Assembly (NCBI GenBank): GCA_017460245.1
Contig: JAFUBK010000019.1
Coordinates: 1-5,177 of the forward strand
Direction: 5' to 3'
Length of the DNA: 5,177 nt
Origin: Bacilli bacterium
GTDB taxonomy: Bacteria; Bacillota_I; Bacilli_A; RF39; UBA660
Shown here: positions 1 through 5,177 of the stretch, in pieces
How positions within the stretch are numbered: the stretch's first letter is position 1
Layout: each line of letters opens with the position of its first letter
Translations under genes and position numbers: made by a program
The notes under the pieces: generated by a model
The model's database searches: none
What the model was told of the DNA's origin: nothing
The model's input: the letters and a program-made list of their open reading frames with translations, nothing else

Positions 1-923
1 CATTTGGTACTCTTACCGACCAATATATTGAATCACAAAAAAATAAAGTTCGAAGAAGAACTATGGAAACATATTTAAAAAGGAGAAGATATTTTACTAG
101 TTTTGAAAATGTTAAGTTAAAAGATATGGATGGTAATCTATATCATAAATTTCAACAAGAGTTATGGGATAAACCTATTAAATGTTCTAGCAGAAATGAT
201 ATTCAAAAATTTCTTAAGATTATTCTTAACTGGGGAATGAAAATGTATGATATTAATTTAATACGTTTTTATAAGAAAATAGAATTCTTTAAAGATCCAA
301 ATGAAATTAAAGAGGAAAAAGATGTTTATACTTTTGAAGAATTTCAAAAATATATTACTGGTGCTACTAATCTAAATGATAGAACAATGTTTGAAATGTT
401 ATATTATTGTGGATTACGTCGTGGTGAATGTCGCGGACTTCAATGGTCTGATATAGACTGGAATAATAAATTAGTATCTATTACAAAACAAGCTAATAGT
501 ATTAAAGATAGTCAAAAATATTATGAACTAACACCACCAAAAACATCTAAAAGTATTAGGACATTACCTCTTACTGATGTCTTATACAATGACTTAGTAA
601 ATCTTTATAATGAAAAAAAGAAATACTACGGATTTAACGAAAAATGGTTTATCTTTGGAGAATTAGATCCATTAACATTTGGTATGATGCATAGAATAAA
701 TAAACGAATTGCTGAAAGTGCTGATATTAGAAGAATACCACTACACTCTTTTAGACATAGTTGTGCATCTCTATTAATTAATACTGGTCAACCAGTAACA
801 ACTGTATCTAAGTATTTAGGACATGCTAGTACTAAAGAAACATTAGATACTTATGCTCACATGTTTCCAAATAATCTTACTAATGTAAAAAATACCATAG
901 ATAATTTAAATCTAGGTATTTAA
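1..923 (+). CDS. Tyrosine-type site-specific integrase, 5'-partial
   Basis: This is a tyrosine recombinase of the phage/ICE integrase family, which cuts and rejoins DNA at attachment sites to insert or excise an element. The first Met in the window is at 63, but the frame stays open to the left edge. The 20 upstream codons (TFGTLTDQYIESQ..., from base 3) read like the start of an integrase core-binding domain. The Met at 63 is therefore internal, and the usual N-terminal arm-binding domain lies outside the window. Counting from Met63: the SAM-like core-binding domain runs to about residue 80 and the catalytic domain from about 88 to 286. The catalytic set looks complete: R119 (GLRRGE), K160 (PPKTSKS), H228 and R231 (HSFRH), H254 (LGH), and nucleophile Y264 (TLDTY). 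It ends at TAA 921-923, next to direct repeats and the likely attachment junction, the usual place for int at an element end. It looks intact and functional. The type of element (prophage or ICE) cannot be told from this window. Confidence 0.95.
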   Translation, partial: FGTLTDQYIESQKNKVRRRTMETYLKRRRYFTSFENVKLKDMDGNLYHKFQQELWDKPIKCSSRNDIQKFLKIILNWGMKMYDINLIRFYKKIEFFKDPNEIKEEKDVYTFEEFQKYITGATNLNDRTMFEMLYYCGLRRGECRGLQWSDIDWNNKLVSITKQANSIKDSQKYYELTPPKTSKSIRTLPLTDVLYNDLVNLYNEKKKYYGFNEKWFIFGELDPLTFGMMHRINKRIAESADIRRIPLHSFRHSCASLLINTGQPVTTVSKYLGHASTKETLDTYAHMFPNNLTNVKNTIDNLNLGI

Positions 924-945
924 ATAATCTTAAATAAAAAATAAA

Positions 946-988
946 TTTGGTATCTGAAAATAGGTTTTTGGTATCTGGCTTGGTATCT
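946..988 (+). repeat. Three direct repeats of TTGGTATCT, candidate integrase arm-type sites
   Basis: The 9-mer TTGGTATCT occurs exactly at 947-955, 968-976 and 980-988. The first two copies extend to an 11-mer, TTTGGTATCTG. Start-to-start spacings are 21 and 12 bp, so the first two copies lie two helical turns apart. They begin 24 bp after the integrase stop codon. Clustered short direct repeats beside int, near the core site, are typical of arm-type integrase or excisionase binding sites. That role is inferred from position only. Confidence 0.6.
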
Positions 989-1020
989 AGAAAAAATCAA
1001 AAACCTCAGAAACCCTTATA

Positions 1021-1049
1021 AAACAAAAAGCGTTCCCTCTTTCGAGGGA
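1021..1049 (-). terminator. Rho-independent terminator of the small RNA (and probably recG read-through)
   Basis: Stem UCCCUC/GAGGGA (1049-1044 with 1039-1034) closes a GAAA loop. It is followed, after ACG, by CUUUUUGUUU (1030-1021). The U tract starts a few bases after the stem, so efficiency may be moderate. No hairpin terminator lies between the recG stop (1172) and the small RNA promoter, so recG transcripts probably also end here. Confidence 0.65.
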
Positions 1050-1122
1050 CCTTCAGGGGGTTTTGGTCGGAAGGCTCACAATTTATCGTAAGCTTCCTAA
1101 CATAGACACAGATGTCTATGCT
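1021..1122 (-). ncRNA. Candidate small RNA gene downstream of recG, family not recognised
   Basis: A free-standing RNA unit of about 100 nt is predicted on the - strand. It follows a consensus promoter (TTGACA at 1157-1152, 17-bp spacer, TATACT at 1134-1129), with a transcript start expected near 1122. Reading 5' to 3': hairpin 1 is an 8-bp perfect stem with loop UCUG (1120-1101). Hairpin 2 has arms GGAAG/CUUCC and CUUAC/GUGAG around an 8-nt loop (1097-1069). It includes a G.U pair (1077 with 1090) that would be a mismatch in a + strand RNA, which supports the - orientation. Next is a C-rich linker containing AAAACCCCCUGAAGG (1064-1050). The unit ends in a terminator with a GAAA tetraloop. 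No start codon with a ribosome binding site was seen inside. It does not read as tRNA, tmRNA, SRP RNA or 6S RNA. C-rich unpaired stretches are common in Firmicutes regulatory RNAs that pair with Shine-Dalgarno sequences. A target role is inference. Confidence 0.6.
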
Positions 1123-1128
1123 AATACA

Positions 1129-1157
1129 AGTATAATAAAAATTAATTTAATTGTCAA
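1129..1157 (-). promoter_or_regulatory. Consensus sigma-70/sigma-A promoter for the small RNA at 1021-1122
   Basis: On the - strand, TTGACA (1157-1152, 6/6 match) and TATACT (1134-1129, 5/6 match) are separated by exactly 17 bp of AT-rich DNA. It starts 15 bp after the recG stop codon and points away from recG into structured DNA with no protein-coding gene. This is the main reason for calling an independent RNA gene here. Confidence 0.75.
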
Positions 1158-1171
1158 TAAATGTTTTTTAA

Positions 1172-3154
1172 TTAGTCTAAATTTGTTGATTGTTCTATCA
1201 TTTGTCTTATGTGTTTGTTTTTTTCGTTTGTATAATCACTGCTTGTTACAAATTTTTCGCCATCTTCTTTTGCTTGTAACAATAACTGATAATCGTTTTT
1301 AATATCGGCTAGTTTAAAGCTCATATCACCACTTTGTCTTTGCCCAAATAGATCTCCACTTCCTCTTAGAAGGAAGTCTTCTTCTGATACTTTAAAGCCA
1401 TCAGTGGTTTTTGTAAGTACTGATAGTCTTTTAGTTTCTCTATCGCTTATAAGTACGCAGTAAGAATCTAAATCATTTCTGCCTACCCTTCCTCTTAATT
1501 GATGGAGTGCGGAAAGTCCAAAACGATAACTATCAAAAATGACCATCATAGTAGCATTAGCTACATCTACTCCTACTTCTATAACTGTTGTGCTTATTAG
1601 TATTTGAGTTTCATTGTTTTTAAATTTGTTCATAGCTTTTTCTTTTTCGTCAGCTTTCATTTTACCGTGAAGAATGCCTATGTTGCAGATTTTTCCGAAA
1701 GCTTTTTTCATTTTTTCTTCTAGCTGATAAACGTTTTCCATATCTATTTTTTCTGATTCTTCTACAAGTGGGGCAATAACGTATATTTGATGATGTTTTT
1801 TTATTTCGTCTAACATCATATATAAAACATCTTTGATTTCGGTGTCTTTTTTTAGTATTGTTGTTACTGGTTTTCTTCCACTTGGCATTGTTTTTATACT
1901 TGATATATCCATATCACCATAGAGTGTTAAAGCGTAGGTTCTTGGTATTGGGGTGGCACTCATATATAGTATATCTGGTGTTATCCCTTTGTTTTTCAAA
2001 TTAGCTCTTTGATTTACTCCAAAGCGGTGTTGTTCATCAGTGATAACCAAACCTAAATTTTTATATTCAACTGTATCACTTATTAGAGCGTGGGTTCCAA
2101 TAATAATATCGGCAGTTTGCTTTTTTATTTGTTTTAGTATCTCTTTTCTTTCTTTGACTTTGGTTTTTCCCGTTAGTAATACAATGTTTAAATCAGGAAA
2201 TAATTTTTTTATGTTTTGGTAGTGCTGGAAAGCTAAAATTTCAGTTGGCGCCATTAATGCCCCCTGATAGCCACCTAAATAATTAATGTATAAGCTTATG
2301 AATGAAACAATCGTTTTTCCGCTTCCAACATCACCTTGTAATAATCTATTCATTCTTCTTTTACTTGTTAAATCATCATAAATGTCATTGATGCTTGCTA
2401 ATTGATCTTTAGTTAATTTAAAAGGAAGATTATTTATAAACTTTTCAATTTTTTTAAAATTTACTTTCCTTTCTAGTCCGTCATTACTAGTATGATTTTT
2501 CTTTAAATAACTTATTTTCGACATAAAGACAAACAACTCTTCATATTTTAACCTGTTAATTGCCTGCTTTACACTATGCTTATTTTCAGGATTATGAATT
2601 AAGTAAACGGCTCTATTCTTATCGATAAAATGATATTTATTACTAATGTTTTCTGGTATATAGTCTTTTACTTTTATTTTTGGAAGAGCCGAATTTACAA
2701 TTTTATTTATTTTTTTACTATTTATTTTGTTTGATGTATGGTAAACTGGTTCAATAATTGTTTTTTCCAATAGACCAAGTTTTAAATTACTAGCAGTAAC
2801 ACTATTATGTTTGGCATCATATTTTCCAATTACTGTAAGTGTTGTTCCAACATTTATATTTCTTTTAAAATAGGCTCTGTTGAAAATAGTAATGGTTAAA
2901 ATTTTAGTACCTATATTTAACCTAAATGTCATTTTATTTAAAACTCTTGAAATATAAAAAACATTTGGAACATTTTCTACTACTCCATCGATGACAATTT
3001 TATCACCATCAGCTAATTTTGAAATATCAGTTTTTTCAAACACATCATATCTAAATGGATAATATGTTACTAAATCATAGACATTATTTATTCCTAAATT
3101 ATTTAGGTCTTTGATTGTATTTATTCCAATTCCTTTTACTTCACTTAATTCCAT
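1172..3154 (-). CDS. recG: ATP-dependent DNA helicase RecG
   Basis: RecG is a superfamily 2 helicase that reverses stalled replication forks and drives branch migration of Holliday junctions, acting in the cytoplasm on DNA. The product is 660 aa, close to family size (about 680-690 in E. coli and B. subtilis), so it is full length. The N-terminal wedge/OB-fold region covers roughly residues 1-150. Motif I is GDVGSGKT (274-281), motif II is DEQH (373-376), motif III is MSATPIPRT (398-406), motif V is TTVIEVGVDV (522-531) and motif VI is QLRGRVGR (552-559). The RecG-typical FLLRGSGDLFGQRQSG segment is at 594-609. The ATG at 3154 is well supported: AAAAAGGTGA ends 6 nt upstream, and the protein starts MELSEVKGIG, a normal RecG beginning. 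It contains no Trp. A LexA-boxed promoter 210 bp or so upstream faces it, and an antisense-oriented small RNA unit overlaps its presumed leader. Confidence 0.98.
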   Translation of the reverse strand: MELSEVKGIGINTIKDLNNLGINNVYDLVTYYPFRYDVFEKTDISKLADGDKIVIDGVVENVPNVFYISRVLNKMTFRLNIGTKILTITIFNRAYFKRNINVGTTLTVIGKYDAKHNSVTASNLKLGLLEKTIIEPVYHTSNKINSKKINKIVNSALPKIKVKDYIPENISNKYHFIDKNRAVYLIHNPENKHSVKQAINRLKYEELFVFMSKISYLKKNHTSNDGLERKVNFKKIEKFINNLPFKLTKDQLASINDIYDDLTSKRRMNRLLQGDVGSGKTIVSFISLYINYLGGYQGALMAPTEILAFQHYQNIKKLFPDLNIVLLTGKTKVKERKEILKQIKKQTADIIIGTHALISDTVEYKNLGLVITDEQHRFGVNQRANLKNKGITPDILYMSATPIPRTYALTLYGDMDISSIKTMPSGRKPVTTILKKDTEIKDVLYMMLDEIKKHHQIYVIAPLVEESEKIDMENVYQLEEKMKKAFGKICNIGILHGKMKADEKEKAMNKFKNNETQILISTTVIEVGVDVANATMMVIFDSYRFGLSALHQLRGRVGRNDLDSYCVLISDRETKRLSVLTKTTDGFKVSEEDFLLRGSGDLFGQRQSGDMSFKLADIKNDYQLLLQAKEDGEKFVTSSDYTNEKNKHIRQMIEQSTNLD

Positions 3155-3193
3155 AGTAAATCACCTTTTTTGTTATTTTTTTTGTTTTTTTAC

Positions 3194-3221
3194 TTGACAT
3201 ATTTTATTTTTGTGATAATAT
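3194..3221 (+). promoter_or_regulatory. Promoter of the + strand small RNA unit
   Basis: TTGACA (3194-3199) is a perfect -35 box. The -10 assignment is less certain: TAATAT at 3216-3221 gives a 16-bp spacer, while the overlapping extended motif TGTGATAAT (3211-3219) has a better -10 sequence but a short 14-bp spacer. Either places the transcript start near 3226-3229, immediately before the first hairpin at 3230. A 5-bp inverted repeat GTGAT/ATCAC (3212-3216 and 3226-3230) brackets the -10 region. It could be an operator, but it is short enough to be chance. Confidence 0.5.
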
Positions 3222-3225
3222 ATTA

Positions 3226-3330
3226 ATCACCAATTCAATTTACGTTGAATTGGCGCTAGTGTAAACTAGCCAGCCCCTTTTTATTCTTTTATTTGGATAG
3301 GTCCTTCAGGGGGAACCTATCCTTTTTGTT
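3226..3330 (+). ncRNA. Candidate small RNA antisense to the recG leader, family not recognised
   Basis: A compact unit of about 105 nt lies on the strand opposite recG and uvrA. It has a 9-bp hairpin CCAAUUCAA/UUGAAUUGG with loop UUUACG (3230-3253), starting at the expected transcript start. A 6-bp hairpin GCUAGU/ACUAGC closed by a GUAA loop follows (3255-3270). Then comes a pyrimidine-rich linker, CAGCCCCUUUUUAUUC and onward (3271-3294), and a strong terminator (3295-3330). The GNRA loop exists only in the + strand RNA, and the U tract follows the last hairpin only on this strand; both support + orientation. No start codon with a ribosome binding site was found in it. It does not match any RNA family I know. 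If the - strand promoter at 3373-3401 is active, this RNA is a cis-antisense to the 5' leader of that transcript. Alternatively, the hairpins could be leader elements of the recG transcript. Confidence 0.5.
3295..3330 (+). terminator. Rho-independent terminator of the + strand small RNA
   Basis: An 8-bp stem GGATAGGT (3295-3302) with ACCTATCC (3315-3322) encloses a 12-nt loop containing CCTTCAGGGGG. It is followed directly by TTTTTGTTT (3323-3331). On the - strand the same hairpin is followed by AAATAAAAG, so it should terminate only + strand transcription. The G-rich loop is the segment complementary to the C-rich linker of the other small RNA. Confidence 0.75.
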
Positions 3331-3336
3331 TATTTA

Positions 3337-3345
3337 ATTATATCA
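3337..3345 (-). promoter_or_regulatory. Possible second - strand promoter: extended -10 TGATATAAT
   Basis: On the - strand, TGATATAAT (3345-3337) is a perfect extended -10 preceded by a T run. The -35 position (GGTTAA at 17 bp) is poor. It would start transcription near 3330, giving recG a leader of about 175 nt. It is weaker evidence than the promoter at 3373-3401 and may be chance in AT-rich DNA. Confidence 0.3.
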
Positions 3346-3372
3346 AAAATTAATTTATTTTAACCCCTTTTT

Positions 3373-3401
3373 ATTATATCGAACAAATATTCGTAAGTCA
3401 A
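3373..3401 (-). promoter_or_regulatory. Strong - strand promoter facing recG
   Basis: On the - strand, TTGACT (3401-3396, 5/6) and TATAAT (3378-3373, 6/6) are separated by exactly 17 bp. The expected start is near 3367, reading AAAAAGGGG..., with recG as the next gene about 210 nt downstream. It lies after the uvrA terminator, so recG can be transcribed separately from uvrA. The spacer is almost entirely filled by a LexA-like palindrome. Confidence 0.65.
3380..3393. promoter_or_regulatory. LexA/DinR-like operator (SOS box) inside the promoter spacer
   Basis: The 14-bp sequence CGAACAAATATTCG matches the palindromic form CGAAC-N4-GTTCG of the Gram-positive SOS box at 9 of 10 fixed positions; the single difference is A for G at position 10. 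Its placement between -35 and -10 is where a LexA repressor would block RNA polymerase. The neighbours (recG, uvrA) are DNA-repair genes, which fits an SOS role. Binding itself is inferred. Confidence 0.5.
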
Positions 3402-3473
3402 TGTTTTATACCTCTTTATTAATAACATACAATGTAAAGTAACCAAATTCCTTATTTTTTGTAAATTTTAGAA

Positions 3474-3505
3474 TAAAAATAGATATTCATATGAATATCT
3501 ATTTT
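3474..3505 (-). terminator. AT-rich palindromic terminator at the end of uvrA
   Basis: A perfect 30-bp palindrome (3476-3505, centred on TTCATATGAA) overlaps the uvrA TAG stop codon. On the - strand it runs into TATTTTTATTC. The stem is long but almost all A-T. It is palindromic with flanking A and T runs, so it could act in both directions. It separates uvrA from the promoter that faces recG. Confidence 0.6.
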
Positions 3506-5177
3506 AAGTATGGCTTTAAAAATTTACCAGTATAACTTTTTTCTTCTTTTACTATTTCTTCAGGTGTTCCAGTAAAGACTATGCTTCCGCCTTCATCTCC
3601 GCCTTCTGGCCCTAAATCGATAATATGATCAGCTACTTTTATTACATCTAAGTTGTGTTCAATTACTAAAACTGTATCTCCATTATCAACGATTCTATTT
3701 AGAATTACTAGTAGTTTTTTTATGTCATGTGTATGAAGACCAGTTGTTGGCTCATCTAGGATAAATAAACTTTTGCCAGTAGGTTTTTTCTGCAGTTCTT
3801 TGGCTAGTTTTACTCGGGCAGCTTCACCTCCTGATAACGTTGGAGCACTTTGTCCTAGTTTTACATATGAAAGTCCTACTTCGGATAGTACTTGTAATTT
3901 GTTTTTTACTTTTGGAACATTTTCAAAGAATTCTAAAGCTTCTTCGACGGTCATTTCTAAAACGTCATAAATATTTTTACCTTTATATTTTATTTGTAAT
4001 GTTTCTGTGTTGTATCTGGTTCCATGACATACTTCGCATGGTACATATACATCTGGAAGAAAGTGCATTTCTATTTTTTTAACACCGTCACCCCAACAAG
4101 CTTCACATCTTCCGCCTTTGACATTGAATGAAAATCTGCCTTTGTCATATCCACGCATTTTAGCTTCTTTTGTTTGGGCAAATACGTCTCTTATGTCATC
4201 AAAAACTCCTGTATAGGTTGCGGGGTTTGATCTTGGTGTTCTTCCAATTGGAGCTTGGGATATATCAATTACTTTGTCGATATTTTCTAATCCTTTAATA
4301 CTTTTATGTTTGCCGGGTTTCAGTTTGTTTCGATAAAGATTGTTGGCAATGGTTCTATAAAGGATCTCGTTTATTAAAGTACTTTTACCACTTCCTGATA
4401 CTCCGGTTACACAAATAAATTTTCCAAGTGGAAATTTTACGTTTATATTTTTTAAATTATTTTCAGAGGCGCCTTTTATTTCTAAGTACTTTTTATTGCC
4501 TTTTCTTCTTTTTTTAGGCACTTCTATTTTCTCTATTCCTGCTAAGTATCTTCCTGTTAAACTGTTTTTATTTTTCATTACTTCTTCGGGAGTTCCTTTG
4601 GCAATTATTTCTCCGCCATGTACTCCGGCTTTTGGTCCTATATCTACTAAATAATCAGCAGCAAGCATAGTGTCCGTATCGTGTTCAACAACGATTAAAG
4701 TGTTGCCCAAATCACGCATTTCTTTTAAAGAGTCTAGTAATCTTTGATTATCTCTTTGATGAAGACCGATTGATGGTTCATCTAAAACATACAGTACGCC
4801 TGTCAATCTTGAGCCTATCTGGGTGGCAAGTCTTATTCTTTGAGCTTCTCCTCCTGATAAGGTTCCAGCTGGTCTTGACAGTGTTAAATATTCTAAGCCT
4901 ACATTTATTAAAAAACTTATTCTTGAGTTTATTTCTTTTATAATTAACTCGGATATTTTTTTCTGTTCTTCTGTTAGTTTTAAGTTTTTAAAGAATATTG
5001 ATATATCTTTAATACTCATTTGCGTTAGTTCATAGATGTTTTTACCGTCAATTAACACCGATAGGACGCTACTGTTTAATCTGGCGCCATGACATTTTGG
5101 ACATTCTAGTTCAGTCATATAGTTTTCTATCCAATCTCTAATCCAATTACTTTTGGTTTCAACATAACGTCTTTCTA
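3499..5177 (-). CDS. uvrA: UvrABC system protein A (excinuclease ABC subunit A), 5'-partial
   Basis: UvrA is the damage-sensing ABC-type ATPase of nucleotide excision repair. Its dimer finds bulky lesions with UvrB and loads UvrB on DNA. The first Met here (5118) is internal: the frame stays open to the right edge, and the 19 upstream codons (ERRYVETKSNWIRDWIENY) match the UvrA region before CPKCHGARL. About 558 of an expected 940 or so residues are present. Counting from Met5118: ABC signature 1 LSGGEAQR (87-94), Walker B VLYVLDEPS (108-116), second Walker A GVSGSGKST (239-247), the SNPATYTGVF segment (297-306), zinc module CEAC/CEVC (338-341 and 361-364), signature 2 LSGGEAAR (428-435), and second Walker B LFILDEPTTG (451-460). 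It ends FLKPYLK, a normal UvrA C-terminus. Signature 2 has Ala where LSGGEAQR is usual. Its promoter lies outside the window, so SOS control of uvrA cannot be judged here. Confidence 0.98.
   Translation of the reverse strand, partial: ERRYVETKSNWIRDWIENYMTELECPKCHGARLNSSVLSVLIDGKNIYELTQMSIKDISIFFKNLKLTEEQKKISELIIKEINSRISFLINVGLEYLTLSRPAGTLSGGEAQRIRLATQIGSRLTGVLYVLDEPSIGLHQRDNQRLLDSLKEMRDLGNTLIVVEHDTDTMLAADYLVDIGPKAGVHGGEIIAKGTPEEVMKNKNSLTGRYLAGIEKIEVPKKRRKGNKKYLEIKGASENNLKNINVKFPLGKFICVTGVSGSGKSTLINEILYRTIANNLYRNKLKPGKHKSIKGLENIDKVIDISQAPIGRTPRSNPATYTGVFDDIRDVFAQTKEAKMRGYDKGRFSFNVKGGRCEACWGDGVKKIEMHFLPDVYVPCEVCHGTRYNTETLQIKYKGKNIYDVLEMTVEEALEFFENVPKVKNKLQVLSEVGLSYVKLGQSAPTLSGGEAARVKLAKELQKKPTGKSLFILDEPTTGLHTHDIKKLLVILNRIVDNGDTVLVIEHNLDVIKVADHIIDLGPEGGDEGGSIVFTGTPEEIVKEEKSYTGKFLKPYLK

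Larger units (their letters stand above)
1..1040. mobile_element. Right-hand end of an integrated element (prophage or ICE), boundary approximate
   Basis: This is inferred from an intact tyrosine integrase whose 3' end points at the chromosome, followed by short direct repeats and then by housekeeping genes (recG, uvrA). The crossover core is probably between about 990 and 1060, overlapping the 3' end of the small RNA gene on the - strand. The exact boundary cannot be set without the other end of the element or an uninserted relative. The element's other genes lie to the left of the window. Confidence 0.55.
3274..3375 (+). repeat. 12-nt direct repeat CCCCTTTTTATT, copies at 3274-3285 and 3364-3375
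   Basis: Two exact copies lie 90 bp apart. The first is the single-stranded linker of the + strand small RNA. The second, read on the - strand (AATAAAAAGGGG), overlaps the -10 box and the first transcribed bases of the LexA-boxed promoter. The + strand RNA linker is therefore complementary to the predicted 5' end of the - strand transcript as well as to its own antisense site. No other function is apparent. Confidence 0.5.

Noticed and set aside
63..65. ATG at 63 as the integrase start
   Set aside because: There is no ribosome binding site before it, the frame is open upstream, and the upstream residues belong to the core-binding domain. It is an internal Met of a gene cut by the window edge.
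1050..1097. Possible SRP RNA (GGTCGGAAGG resembles part of the SRP domain IV loop)
   Set aside because: The conserved asymmetric loop with GGAAGCAG is absent, the stems do not fit, and the promoter and terminator indicate transcription from the other strand.
1063..1302. Open frame of 79 codons on the + strand across the small RNA and the recG 3' end
   Set aside because: It is antisense to recG and the small RNA promoter, has no ribosome binding site, and has low-complexity hydrophobic content. It is a shadow frame.
2040..2222. Open frame of 60 codons on the + strand inside recG
   Set aside because: It lies wholly antisense to the conserved helicase motifs of recG and has no initiation signal.
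3212..3230. GTGAT...ATCAC inverted repeat with a TGATAAT half site resembling a Fur/PerR box
   Set aside because: Only 5-bp arms are symmetric and the second half site does not fit the 7-1-7 spacing, so it is not strong enough to call as an operator.
3360..3428. A 22-codon open frame on the - strand (MLLIKRYKTLTYEYL...) overlapping the LexA-like box
   Set aside because: There is no ribosome binding site at a usable distance from its ATG, it spans the promoter elements, and it resembles no known peptide or toxin. It is probably chance in AT-rich DNA.
3773..4082. Two overlapping + strand open frames inside uvrA
   Set aside because: Both lie antisense to conserved UvrA zinc-module and signature sequence. 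They are by-products of the UvrA codons.
1..5177. CRISPR arrays, tRNA or rRNA genes, insertion sequences
   Set aside because: No regularly spaced repeats with unique spacers, no cloverleaf or rRNA-like sequence, and no transposase or terminal inverted repeats were seen on either strand.

Overview
The window is AT-rich, low-GC Firmicutes-like DNA, probably from an uncultured gut Bacilli or Mollicutes relative. This lineage guess is an inference from base composition and the feel of the proteins. Trp is encoded by TGG in the integrase and UvrA, and no in-frame TGA is seen, so the standard bacterial code fits.

Layout, left to right. (1) 1-923, + strand: the C-terminal part of a tyrosine-type site-specific integrase, open to the left edge. 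This is the end of an integrated element lying mostly outside the window. (2) 924-1171: the element/chromosome junction. It holds three direct repeats of TTGGTATCT (candidate integrase arm sites) and, on the - strand, a compact unit I read as an undescribed small RNA gene (about 1021-1122): a consensus promoter, two hairpins, a C-rich linker and a GNRA-loop terminator. (3) 1172-3154, - strand: complete recG, the branch-migrating helicase of recombinational repair. (4) 3155-3498: an intergenic region dense with signals. On the + strand there is a second promoter-hairpins-terminator unit (about 3226-3330). On the - strand there is a well-formed promoter facing recG, with a LexA/DinR-like box filling its spacer. 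(5) 3499-5177, - strand: the C-terminal 60% or so of uvrA, ending in an AT-rich palindromic terminator and running off the right edge.

uvrA and recG are housekeeping DNA-repair genes on the same strand. They are separated by a terminator and a new promoter, so they are probably not one operon. The LexA-like box suggests recG, or the leader upstream of it, may be damage-inducible here.

The most interesting signal is the pair of candidate small RNAs on opposite strands flanking recG. They share an architecture: a 5' hairpin at the expected transcript start, a second hairpin, a C-rich linker, and a terminator ending in CUUUUUGUUU. They also carry a perfectly complementary 11-nt segment (CCCCCUGAAGG in one, CCUUCAGGGGG in the terminator loop of the other). 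The mobile element appears to sit at the 3' end of the first RNA gene. All RNA calls rest on reading the sequence; none has been tested against a database or expression data.
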